Part shown: one piece after another, positions 1 through 6,923 of the stretch | Layout of the letters: each line of letters opens with the position of its first letter | Numbering within the stretch: the first letter of the stretch is position 1 | Source of the DNA: JADFRG01 sp046759305 | GTDB lineage: Bacteria; Chloroflexota; Anaerolineae; Anaerolineales; E44-bin32 | Reading direction: 5' to 3' | NCBI GenBank assembly: GCA_046759305.1 | Contig: JBHIBY010000040.1 | Location: 1 to 23,685 of the forward strand | DNA: 23,685 bases | The notes under the pieces: model-generated | Told to the model about the DNA's origin: nothing | The model's database searches: none | The model's input: the letters and a program-made list of their open reading frames with translations, nothing else | Made by a program: the position numbers and the translations under genes

Positions 1-101
1 CCGGTGTGGAACAGCATGGCCTCGCCTAGCGAGGTCTTTCCTGCCCCCCCGTGAGAGACAAGGGCGATGTTGCGAAGATTCTCGGTTGCGTATTCCTTCA
101 T
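1..101 (-). CDS. EF-G-like translation GTPase (N-terminal fragment)
   Basis: Only the first 33 codons lie inside the window; the gene runs off the left edge. The protein begins MKEYATENLRNIALVSHGGA and continues GKTSLGEAMLFHTG. The SHGGAGKTS segment is the G1/P-loop of a translation GTPase. This variant is typical of the EF-G-like paralogue often called EF-G2, whereas canonical EF-G has AHIDAGKT. EF-G proteins use GTP hydrolysis to move tRNA and mRNA through the ribosome; the precise role of the paralogue is uncertain. The ATG start is supported by an AAGGA about 9 bases upstream and by a good promoter beyond it (132-160). The gene diverges from the selenoprotein-like gene at 212. Confidence 0.8.
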   Translation of the reverse strand, partial: MKEYATENLRNIALVSHGGAGKTSLGEAMLFHT

Positions 102-131
102 AGATCAGAGTCCTTGCGCTGAGGTTCGATG

Positions 132-160
132 ATTGTAAGAGAGGTACTGGGTAGTGTAAA
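132..160 (-). promoter_or_regulatory. Promoter of the EF-G-like gene
   Basis: Read on the minus strand, TTTACA (155-160) is followed after exactly 17 bases by TACAAT (132-137), a near-consensus housekeeping sigma-factor promoter. Transcription would start near 125, giving a leader of about 24 bases that contains the AAGGA site. Confidence 0.6.
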
Positions 161-195
161 GGTAAGCGGGCGGTGCAGGCCTTTTCTGGGCTGGG

Positions 196-204
196 TGATA
201 AAAT
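196..204 (+). promoter_or_regulatory. Extended -10 for the selenoprotein-like gene
   Basis: TG-A-TAAAAT forms an extended -10 element whose last base is 7 bases before the ATG at 212. Transcription would begin at or next to the start codon, so the mRNA is predicted to be leaderless. No convincing -35 is seen 16-18 bases upstream, as is common for extended -10 promoters. Confidence 0.45.
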
Positions 205-211
205 CCGCCAG

Positions 212-709
212 ATGTCTGCAATCCAATTTATCAATCAGCATTCGTTCACCATCGGTGCGGCGTTTTCGCTTGGGCTTCTCGCCGTTTGGCTATTCCGAGA
301 TGGAATCACGCTCAACGATCTCTTGGCTTTTGGTGCGCTCGCACTCGGCCTGGGGATTGCTTACTTCATTTTCAATCCAGGGGAAAGCACTGCGACGGAC
401 CCAGAGGCTGTGCTCGAGGAGATCGGAGCCGGCACGCCAGTGTTGCTCAAGTTTCAGAGTCCCTTTTGAGGCGCTTGCATGGCAGCCAAGCCCATCGTGG
501 ATGGGATCGAACGCGAGCATGAGGAACGATTGAAAGTGATCCGTCTGAATATTCAAGACCCCGCTGGCGAAGCCTTGACCGAGCACTTTGAATTTCGCTT
601 CACACCCACTTTCATATTTTTCAATGACGCCGGTGAGGAACTTCAGCGTTGGATCGGAGCAATCGATTCCAACCAGGTGCGACAGCTACTAGAGAATCCA
701 TCCTCTTGA
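212..709 (+). CDS. Membrane-anchored thioredoxin-like protein, probable selenoprotein (in-frame UGA)
   Basis: Read through a TGA at 467-469, this is one thioredoxin-fold protein of 165 residues. Residues about 10-27 and 33-55 are hydrophobic and look like two membrane helices. The thioredoxin domain starts near residue 60: strand PVLLKFQS, then PF-U-GAC-MAAKP. The UGA is residue 86 and the resolving Cys is 89, so the motif is U-x-x-C. The cis-proline loop RFTPTF and the strand IFF follow in the same frame. Thioredoxins reduce or form disulfides, and the first Cys of CxxC is the nucleophile, the usual position for selenocysteine. ATG 212 is preferred because a -10 sits 7 bases upstream; a GTG at 173 would add 13 residues. 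A bSECIS-like hairpin follows the UGA. An ordinary gene caller would split this into 173-469 and 479-709. A nonsense mutation is the alternative, but the reading frame and domain stay intact after the UGA. It is the first gene of an operon with the next two. Confidence 0.75.
491..505 (+). promoter_or_regulatory. Candidate bSECIS hairpin downstream of the UGA
   Basis: CCCATC (491-496) and GATGGG (500-505) form a perfect 6-bp stem closed by a GUG loop. The loop starts 27 bases after the UGA and its first base is G. Bacterial SECIS elements recognised by SelB are hairpins just downstream of the UGA, with a small apical loop carrying a G in its first positions. A competing hairpin lies nearer the UGA: GCTTG (473-477) with CAAGC (487-491), plus GG/CC at its base. 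The two share bases 491-493, so only one can form at a time. Confidence 0.45.
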
Positions 710-716
710 TCGAGAA

Positions 717-1640
717 ATGCGCGTGCTTTTTCTGTTCTTAGATGGTGTGGGCCTTGGGCCGGACGATCCTGAGCGGAATCCCTTTTCGATCGCTGACATG
801 CCCAACCTTGTCGGCATCTTGGAAGGCCGGCGTCTCGTGGACGGATCTGCTCCGTTCGAAGGCCAGCGTGCAACGCTGTTGGCCGTCGATGCCCGGCTTG
901 GTGTGGAGGGTGCGCCGCAATCCGCTACCGGACAGGCCGCGCTCCTTACGGGTGAGAACGTTCCCTCCCGGGTGGGCGAGCATTACGGTCCCAAACCCAA
1001 CCCAGCGGTGGCCGAGATCGTCCGCAGGGACAATCTATTCAAGCAGGTATTGGACCGCGGCGGATCCGCGGCCCTTCTGAACGGCTATCCCCCAAGGTAT
1101 TTTGAAGCCATCGAAAGCGGCGTCAGGCTCTATTCGTCCATCCCACTAGCGGCAACTTCTGCCGGGTTGGATTTGATGACGGTGGAAGATATGCAGAACG
1201 GTCGAGCGTTCTCAGCCGACTTCACTGGCGCAGGCTGGTCCGAGCAACCAGGTTTTCCTGCTATTCCCAGGTACGATCCGGCTCAAGCCGGCCGCCAACT
1301 GGCCCGGGCCGCCGAGGCTTATGACCTGGCCTGGTTCGACTTCTGGCCAAGCGACTTTGCCGGTCATCGAGGAAAGATGGTCGATGCAATTTCACTGCTG
1401 GAGAATCTAGACGCGGTTCTCGGTGGCTTATTTGAAGCATGGGAGGAGAGATCGGACCTTCTCGTTATGAGCTCCGATCACGGCAATTTGGAAGACCTTT
1501 CGCAGCGTGGACATACGCTAAATCCTGTGCCGGCCCTGCTTGTCGGGCCGCTAGCTGCGCGACAGCAGTTTGTCAGCGAGCTGGACAATCTCGCCTCATT
1601 TGCGCCCGCCATCCTCACGAGCTTGTTCGGAACCCCATGA
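717..1640 (+). CDS. Metalloenzyme-superfamily protein (iPGM/phosphopentomutase/alkaline phosphatase-like)
   Basis: This 307-residue protein carries the metal-binding signatures of the alkaline phosphatase/phosphomutase superfamily. They are FLDGVGLG (Asp9), QSATGQAALLTGENV near residues 68-82 with the Ser/Thr nucleophile region at 69-71, DFAGHRGK, SSDHGN and RGHT. Such enzymes use two divalent metals to move or hydrolyse phosphate. It is much shorter than cofactor-independent phosphoglycerate mutase (about 510 residues) and lacks the inserted domain, so the exact substrate is unknown. The ATG is 7 bases after the selenoprotein stop, and its TGA overlaps the ATG of the flavin reductase, so the three genes are probably co-transcribed. 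No signal peptide is seen; it should be cytoplasmic. Confidence 0.75.
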   Translation: MRVLFLFLDGVGLGPDDPERNPFSIADMPNLVGILEGRRLVDGSAPFEGQRATLLAVDARLGVEGAPQSATGQAALLTGENVPSRVGEHYGPKPNPAVAEIVRRDNLFKQVLDRGGSAALLNGYPPRYFEAIESGVRLYSSIPLAATSAGLDLMTVEDMQNGRAFSADFTGAGWSEQPGFPAIPRYDPAQAGRQLARAAEAYDLAWFDFWPSDFAGHRGKMVDAISLLENLDAVLGGLFEAWEERSDLLVMSSDHGNLEDLSQRGHTLNPVPALLVGPLAARQQFVSELDNLASFAPAILTSLFGTP

Positions 1641-2131
1641 CAGTGAGCCCGGAAGAGCTCCGATCCGTCCTCCGGCAGTGGGCCAGCGGCGTTACCGTCG
1701 TGACCGGGGGTGTAGACGGAGTGCACCATGGCATGACCGTAAGTTCATTCTCTTCCGTTTCCCTTGAGCCACCGCTGGTGTCTGTAAACATCGAACGCCG
1801 CACCAGAACCCACAGTCTCATGCTGAGGGCCGGCGCCTTTGCCGTATGTATCTTGGCGAGCGATCAGCAGGAATTGGCGCAGCGTTTCGGAGGCGGCGTT
1901 CCCGATTCAGAGGAGCGACTCGAGGGAGTCGCTTACCGCCTCGGGGAGCTCGGCAGCCCCCTATTGGAAGGTTGCTTGGCAACCCTCGAGTGCCGTGTCC
2001 ACGCGTCGCTGCCGGCTGGCACTCACTCGGTGTTTGTCGGCGAAGCGATGGAATGGGACATCGATCATGACAAAACTCCGCTCTTATATTGGCGCCGTGA
2101 TTTCAGGCTTATCCGGGAAGATCAAAATTAG
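1637..2131 (+). CDS. Flavin reductase-like FMN-binding protein
   Basis: The 164-residue product matches the flavin reductase-like domain (HpaC/DIM6 type) over its whole length. Recognisable parts are LRQWASGVTVVTG near the N-terminus, HGMTVSSFSSVSLEPPLVSVNI (FMN-phosphate-binding region), FAVCILASDQQELAQRFGG, and the C-terminal FVGEAMEWD with PLLYWRRDFR. Family members reduce FMN or FAD with NAD(P)H, often supplying reduced flavin to a monooxygenase. The ATG overlaps the upstream stop in an ATGA arrangement, implying translational coupling. A longer in-frame ORF reaches back to 1439, but it only reads through the previous gene. No partner oxygenase lies nearby, so its electron acceptor is unknown; sharing an operon with a redox protein is suggestive only. 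Confidence 0.85.
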   Translation: MTVSPEELRSVLRQWASGVTVVTGGVDGVHHGMTVSSFSSVSLEPPLVSVNIERRTRTHSLMLRAGAFAVCILASDQQELAQRFGGGVPDSEERLEGVAYRLGELGSPLLEGCLATLECRVHASLPAGTHSVFVGEAMEWDIDHDKTPLLYWRRDFRLIREDQN

Positions 2132-2185
2132 TGTTGCGGATTCGGGGCGGTAAGAGCTGGGTGTAGGTCAGGGGGGTTGGTAAAA

Positions 2186-2233
2186 CTGCTTGTACTTGGA
2201 GCCAGCCGGCAAAGTCTGCTTGTAGCTGAAGCC
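2186..2233. repeat. Imperfect 18-bp direct repeat after the c-di-AMP receptor gene
   Basis: CTGCTTGTACTTGGAGCC (2186-2203) recurs as CTGCTTGTAGCTGAAGCC (2216-2233), with 15 of 18 bases matching and a 30-base period. It lies between two convergent stop codons. On the minus strand it reads in frame after the TAG of the 2240-2506 gene and encodes GFSYKQ followed by GSKYKQ before a TGA at 2168-2170. Confidence 0.5.
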
Positions 2234-2239
2234 CTCAGG

Positions 2240-2506
2240 CTACAATTGCTCGAAGCTTGCGACTGGTAGGACGAAAACGGTCGCACGACGCTGGTCAGCC
2301 TGCTCAGGTTGGGTCGTATGCTCTCTAATAATCCCCAGCGCCTCATCCGCTAAGTCATCCTCGAGACCAATCAACAACGTGGTGTTTCCACGTCGCAGAA
2401 AGACGCCCGTGGAGGCAATGCGCGTGGCTCGGAACTCCCGATCTACCAGTGCCTGCATTACAGGCTCTGCGTCACGGTCACCGAGGATCACGATCATCAT
2501 CTTCAT
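2240..2506 (-). CDS. Stand-alone PstA/DarA-like cyclic-di-AMP receptor
   Basis: This 88-residue protein aligns along its length with the PII-like c-di-AMP receptor family (PF06153; PstA, DarA). It begins MKMMIVILGDRDAEPVMQAL, followed by FRATRIASTGVFLRRGNTT and a C-terminal ATVFVLPVASFEQL. From memory of PstA structures, the ligand pocket uses Arg26, Thr28, Phe36, Leu37 and Asn41. All are present at the same numbers here, whereas Asn24 is Glu and Gly35 is Val. The family is usually about 109 residues; this copy is short because the long B-loop between the two halves is reduced to roughly REHTTQPEQADQRR. The ATG is 2 bases after the antiporter TAG, implying coupled translation. It is probably a cytoplasmic signal-binding subunit that acts with or on the antiporter (inference). 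Confidence 0.85.
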   Translation of the reverse strand: MKMMIVILGDRDAEPVMQALVDREFRATRIASTGVFLRRGNTTLLIGLEDDLADEALGIIREHTTQPEQADQRRATVFVLPVASFEQL

Positions 2507-2508
2507 GG

Positions 2509-4383
2509 CTATATCGCCTCAAACCTCTCCACATCAAATACAAAGATAGTTGCACCCCGCACGTGAACCGCTTGAGCCTCCGCAATCGGTTGGTCACCGG
2601 GAAAGGTCGAAACATATTCCAAACGTTCCTTTGCTACGCCATCTACGGCGGCGACCGCCTGCTCCAGTACACCTTCTCGCAGGCCAACCACCAGGGTGTG
2701 ATTGCGCTGCGCAAGGAATGCTCCAGAGCTTTTGATGCGTGTGCTTGGAATATTGCGAAGTGAGAGGGCATTGGATACCGCTTCCAAATCACGGTCCTGA
2801 ATTACAAGCATCATCAAATGGCGGACCTCGCCAGGTGAACCGAGTTCATAGAATCCTGCCGCCCAGGCCTCCTGGCTCATGTCGAGCGCGGCATCAACCT
2901 CCGTTACCAGTTGCTCAAATGTTTCATCTGAAATCACGCCATCTCGACGCAGGTCGGCCAACATCGTGCGTTGCGCACGTAGCTCTTCACGCCGTGCAGT
3001 ATTGATCTCGTCCGCTTCAAGGCCCGGGGCGCTCTGCAGTGCTTCCTGGACTGCATCGGCCAAGGCATCCGCTCGCTCCCTGAGCAAAGGCCGAACGCGC
3101 TCCCAAGTATGCAGTGAAATGAGGCCATCCTGATAGAGGCGCTGTATGTGTTCATATCCGGAACGTGCAGCAAGCGCACGTGCATGGCGAAGCTCGTACT
3201 CCACATGCTCGTCAGTGCGGGTGACCAGGCGGAGCTTCTTGACCAGCCAATTCATTGACAGGCCCTGCGCAAGAAGCGTAAACAGCACGACACCGAAAGT
3301 CAGGGCAATGACGGTTTGGCGGTCCTCTTGGGCAGGAAGGCTCAATGCGAGAGCCAGGGCGATGGCGCCACGCAGGCCGCCCCAAAACATTACGTGCCTC
3401 CATCGGGAAGGAATTGTTCTGCCTAGGCGGGACAGCCCGTAAATGTTGAAGGCTCTAGCGATTAGGACCCCTAAAATGGCCCAAAGTATCAGCTGCCAAT
3501 TGCTCAACAGAGAGGGCAGGTCCAGGGAGAGCCCGATCAGGAGGAAGATAGCGGAGTTTGCTAGAAAGGCGACGTACTCCCAGAAATTCAGAACAACGAT
3601 GCGAGTTGTGGGGGACATTCCTTTTTGGCCGATGTTGCCGTTGATCAATCCTGCGGTAACAACCGCCAACACACCACTCACATGAAACTGTTCAGCTATC
3701 AAATATGACCCGAAAGCCAACAAGGTCGTGAGAGTAGTCTCGACAAGGTGATCATCAATGCGCCCGACTAGCTGTTGGACGATCCAACCGAATAGGAACC
3801 CGATGGCTATTCCCCCCCCGGCGACGATGAAGAACTCAATTACCCCGTCTGGCAGGTTGAACTCGGCCGCTCCAAGGGCTCCTAGCGCGATGCTAAAGAG
3901 CACGACCGCGGTGCCGTCGTTGAAAAGGCTCTCGCCTTCGAGCAGCACTTCAAGTTGCTTTGGAGCGCCGAGCCGGCGAAAGATCGCCACCACCGAAACA
4001 GGATCAGTTGCGGCGATGAGCGCTCCAAATACGAGCGCGATCCCTACCGATAGTCCAGGTCCAACGACCAGAATCCCTCCCACCACAAGCATGGTGAGGA
4101 TTACGCCTGGAACCGCCAGAACGGCAATGGTGATGACGTTACGCCTCAACTCGCTGAGGTTTAAGTGGAAGGCGGCTTCAAAAAGGAGTGGGGGAAGGAA
4201 GATGCCGAGGATGAGCTCGGACGTGAGCACAATTTCGACTGGCGAGCGCAGGGATAGGATCAGCCCCACAAGCACCAATGCCACCGTATAGGGAATGCGC
4301 ACGCGTCGCACCAGGATCGAAACGATCGACGCGATCAGCAGCATACCGAGTATCAGCAGTTCGATTTCAACTAGGTCGGTCAA
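2509..4383 (-). CDS. CPA1-type Na+/H+ antiporter with C-terminal c-di-AMP-receptor-like domain
   Basis: The 624-residue protein has two parts. Residues about 1-385 form a multi-helix cation/proton antiporter with FLPPLLFEAAF (62-72), ATDPVSVVAIF (125-135; Asp127) and EGESLFNDGTAVV (149-161; Asp156), the signatures of the NhaP/CPA1 family that exports Na+ or K+ for H+. Residues about 390-515 are a charged helical linker. Residues 524-624 resemble PstA, the PII-like c-di-AMP receptor: MMLVIQDRD, STRIKSSGAFLAQRNHTLVVG and HVRGATIFVFDVERFEAI. Thr28, Gly34, Phe36, Leu37 and Asn41 of PstA have counterparts, but the Arg26 position is Pro. The start is TTG with GGAG about 5 bases upstream. It lies 30 bases after the glycosidase gene and 2 bases before the stand-alone receptor gene. 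Control of ion flux by c-di-AMP is the likely role (inference). Confidence 0.85.
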   Translation of the reverse strand: MTDLVEIELLILGMLLIASIVSILVRRVRIPYTVALVLVGLILSLRSPVEIVLTSELILGIFLPPLLFEAAFHLNLSELRRNVITIAVLAVPGVILTMLVVGGILVVGPGLSVGIALVFGALIAATDPVSVVAIFRRLGAPKQLEVLLEGESLFNDGTAVVLFSIALGALGAAEFNLPDGVIEFFIVAGGGIAIGFLFGWIVQQLVGRIDDHLVETTLTTLLAFGSYLIAEQFHVSGVLAVVTAGLINGNIGQKGMSPTTRIVVLNFWEYVAFLANSAIFLLIGLSLDLPSLLSNWQLILWAILGVLIARAFNIYGLSRLGRTIPSRWRHVMFWGGLRGAIALALALSLPAQEDRQTVIALTFGVVLFTLLAQGLSMNWLVKKLRLVTRTDEHVEYELRHARALAARSGYEHIQRLYQDGLISLHTWERVRPLLRERADALADAVQEALQSAPGLEADEINTARREELRAQRTMLADLRRDGVISDETFEQLVTEVDAALDMSQEAWAAGFYELGSPGEVRHLMMLVIQDRDLEAVSNALSLRNIPSTRIKSSGAFLAQRNHTLVVGLREGVLEQAVAAVDGVAKERLEYVSTFPGDQPIAEAQAVHVRGATIFVFDVERFEAI

Positions 4384-4413
4384 GATTCTCCGATCTGCCT
4401 CCTGTGGTGGAAA

Positions 4414-6795
4414 TTATAATTGCGGCACCTGGGCGACGATTTGAACCGATTTTCCCTGCACTTTGACTTGGCCACCATCCGGAAACTCTACGATCGCCTC
4501 TTCCTCATTCCACTCAATCCGCACTCCCCTCCAGCTCAGGTGCACAGGCCAGGAAAAGGCATTGTGTCCTCGTAAGGCAATCTTATACGGCGAAATCAGT
4601 CGGACTCCAAGCACATGCAGGAAGAGTGAAAGGGGCGCCACACCGGAACTGTGGCCTAACTTTCCCTGGCCGCCAGGCTGATCGGGATAATAGGCCTCCC
4701 GGAACGCCCGATCCTCTCTTAGCGAATGAATACAAGCCTTCATTACATGCTCAATCAACTCAACTGCCTCATCCAGGTATCCGTGATTGACCAGGCTTTC
4801 GCCAACCATTAGATTGGGGCGAATCTGAACCGAAGCATGCCGATAGGCCAATCCATCCGCAGGCCAGTTGGGCATCCCAAATTCTCGCCAGTATCTTCGT
4901 TCGTTTGTTATCGCTTGCTTGATAAGTTGGTTGGCTCGATCATTATCCGGCACTCCTGCCCATAGCGGGAGCAAACCCGTGTGATCAGGTCTGGAAAAAT
5001 CAGCGATGCGCACCTCGGTCTTTGAATTCTTATCAAGGCCTTGGACCTCAACCTGTTCAATGCGCGTGAAAGTCGCCTCCGAAGTCAGCGTTGCAAATCC
5101 ATCCACCCACAAGAGATCTGCTCCGTTTAAGCGATGGACGCGTTTTCGACCTTTGGTAGCTCTGCCTCGAACGGAAATCTTGATTCCTTCCCTTGCCTTT
5201 TCTTCGTCTTGCACCCGTATGAGGACACGAACGGGGGGCTCGAACTCAAGCCCGACCTCGATCAGGGTATCGCCCTGCCCCGTGCCTAGCCTTGAACCCA
5301 CGACTGTAAGGTCAAGGTCTCGATCCTGCGCGAGGTAGCAGCTTTCCTTATCGGACCAGGTTCGTTCGATCACCTCCCGCATCAGCATTTGCCGGCTATT
5401 TAAATCTGTCTCACGTTCGGTTTGTCCGAGTACTTGGCCTATTTCAACCAGTGCCTCGATCTCCCGGTATAGGTAGGACGAGAGATCGGGGGTTTCGGCT
5501 AGAGCGATATCTAATCCCTGCCCCCATCTCTGTATCCGTCCGTAGGCAGGCCAATCATCGAATCCGGATTGGGCTGCACTGTGCCACTCCGGGAATCCAT
5601 CCTGATCCTTGTCCTGGGCTTCTTGAAACCAAGTGTCAAAGAAAGCCAGCAGGCGTGGATACACTTCGGAAAGGAATTCTCGGTCTTCCGTGCTCAAATA
5701 GATTTGCCACGCAATGTTGGCAAGCAGAGGTGCGCATTGCATACCGCCGCGTTGTCCGCCGAGGCCAGGCTTCGCATCGATCGTGCCGTCCGGCGCCTGA
5801 CAGGCGAGGTAGTTTAACAAGAGCCCCTGAGCAAGTTCTGGCGCGCTAGGAAGGATCTGCAGGATCGTGACGTAAGCGTCTGGTACCGCGACGCCATCCC
5901 AGCCTGGATCGTAATCGCGCCCATCCGGGTAAGCGGAGTAACCTTGGCCGGGAGATCGGTCTTGCACGATCGAAGCATGCGGAAGGTGGCGAGTGGGTCC
6001 GACAAATGCAGCTATGGAAGAGGTCTGTGCCATGGCCAATGCGATATCCCAATCCGGATTGCCTGTCTCAACCTCAACCAGCCCAGCATTCGCCTGTTCG
6101 ACGCGCGCAATCTCAGCATCCCACTTGATTGACATGAACTCCCGGGTCTGCGTGAACGATTCCTGCAGCTCACCACAGGCAGCATGCACCCAGATAAATG
6201 ACTCGGATTCACCCGGATCCAGAACTGATTGCACGCTCAGCGCTGGATACGGTGCGATCGCGGCTCGGGAACCTCCCGAGAGAAAGAGCAGTGGGGCCAG
6301 CGGTCCGGCCGACCCTTGCAGCACGACGGCTCCCTGATGCGAAACACTCGTCATGGTTTGGGAGTTCTCATCGGGCCGAAGTTGCGCATGCATCAGCGTC
6401 TCCGGTTGGAGAGCATGGCTGCCGCCGTTGTATAGAACAAGGCGCCCGGCCAGCAGATTTGATTCTTTCACCCAATACTCGGCAGTAGCACTTAGATTGA
6501 CGGATGGCTCGAATGTGAGACGGATGTAATTAGGCAAGATGGACCGCATGGTCGGAGGTGAGTGGAAATCGAGTGGATCGATCCAAGTTTCCTGATCCAG
6601 TCTAAATCCGGGGAAGATTCGCATGCTGCCCGCCCGCAGCCCGTACGTAGTTTCGAGTGCGAGCGCAGGCGGAGCACCCCCTCCGAGGCGCAGCTCCCAG
6701 ATTTGATCATCGACGTAGTTCGGTACCGTCATGCGAGCATCCGCCGCAATGCGGAGAGTCAGCGGTGCTTCAGCGGTCAGTCCCCACTCACGCAT
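4414..6795 (-). CDS. GH63/MGH1-like (alpha/alpha)6 glycosidase
   Basis: This 793-residue protein resembles the GH63/mannosylglycerate-hydrolase-like (alpha/alpha)6 family. An N-terminal beta-rich region (about 1-235) is followed by barrel helices. Motifs include PGWDGVAVPDAYV near 297, a Ca-binding-like DKDQDGFPEW (395-404) and SGFDDWPAYGR (410-420), which corresponds to the GH63 signature around a catalytic Asp. A beta-rich stretch (about 500-605) appears inserted into the barrel before helices resume with the C-terminal YYPDQPGGQGKLGHSSG. A final beta-segment ends at QVPQL. No signal peptide is seen, so it is probably cytoplasmic and acts on a small glycoside or storage sugar; the substrate is unknown. 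The ATG lies 7 bases after a TACAAT -10 on the minus strand. The antiporter and receptor genes follow on the same strand. Confidence 0.65.
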   Translation of the reverse strand: MREWGLTAEAPLTLRIAADARMTVPNYVDDQIWELRLGGGAPPALALETTYGLRAGSMRIFPGFRLDQETWIDPLDFHSPPTMRSILPNYIRLTFEPSVNLSATAEYWVKESNLLAGRLVLYNGGSHALQPETLMHAQLRPDENSQTMTSVSHQGAVVLQGSAGPLAPLLFLSGGSRAAIAPYPALSVQSVLDPGESESFIWVHAACGELQESFTQTREFMSIKWDAEIARVEQANAGLVEVETGNPDWDIALAMAQTSSIAAFVGPTRHLPHASIVQDRSPGQGYSAYPDGRDYDPGWDGVAVPDAYVTILQILPSAPELAQGLLLNYLACQAPDGTIDAKPGLGGQRGGMQCAPLLANIAWQIYLSTEDREFLSEVYPRLLAFFDTWFQEAQDKDQDGFPEWHSAAQSGFDDWPAYGRIQRWGQGLDIALAETPDLSSYLYREIEALVEIGQVLGQTERETDLNSRQMLMREVIERTWSDKESCYLAQDRDLDLTVVGSRLGTGQGDTLIEVGLEFEPPVRVLIRVQDEEKAREGIKISVRGRATKGRKRVHRLNGADLLWVDGFATLTSEATFTRIEQVEVQGLDKNSKTEVRIADFSRPDHTGLLPLWAGVPDNDRANQLIKQAITNERRYWREFGMPNWPADGLAYRHASVQIRPNLMVGESLVNHGYLDEAVELIEHVMKACIHSLREDRAFREAYYPDQPGGQGKLGHSSGVAPLSLFLHVLGVRLISPYKIALRGHNAFSWPVHLSWRGVRIEWNEEEAIVEFPDGGQVKVQGKSVQIVAQVPQL

Positions 6796-6802
6796 AGTGG
6801 CA

Positions 6803-6808
6803 ATTGTA
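6803..6808 (-). promoter_or_regulatory. -10 element for the glycosidase operon
   Basis: On the minus strand TACAAT ends 7 bases before the ATG at 6795, which predicts a leaderless transcript. No Shine-Dalgarno site fits in the gap. Confidence 0.45.
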
Positions 6809-6900
6809 GGGAGGGCTCATGAAAGGGCAAAGCGGCTGTGCGAAGCTTAAATGCCAGGAAAGCGCTGTTTGTCCCTGCAGGCGGTTGGGCTGACCTCGTT

Positions 6901-6906
6901 TACAAT
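6901..6906 (+). promoter_or_regulatory. Possible -10 for the MaoC-like gene
   Basis: TACAAT lies 17 bases before the ATG at 6924. GGAG (6914-6917) in between gives a normal ribosome binding site 6 bases from the start. The -35 is weak. Confidence 0.35.
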
Positions 6907-6923
6907 CTTGTCCGGAGACATAG

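Noticed and set aside
173..211. GTG 173 as the start of the UGA-containing gene
   Set aside because: It would put the start upstream of the extended -10 at 196-204 and adds 13 residues with no recognisable role. It remains possible if another promoter is used.
467..479. Frameshift or separate second gene starting at ATG 479
   Set aside because: Both halves are in the same frame and together make one thioredoxin fold. A protein starting at 479 would lack the first strand and the nucleophile, and there is no ribosome site before 479.
2224..2245. Terminator between the convergent genes at 2131 and 2240
   Set aside because: GTAGC/GCTAC can pair, but the stem has a bulge and no U-run follows on either strand.
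3758..4291. 177-codon plus-strand ORF
   Set aside because: It is opposite the antiporter coding region and its Ser/Thr/Pro-rich composition is that of an antisense shadow.
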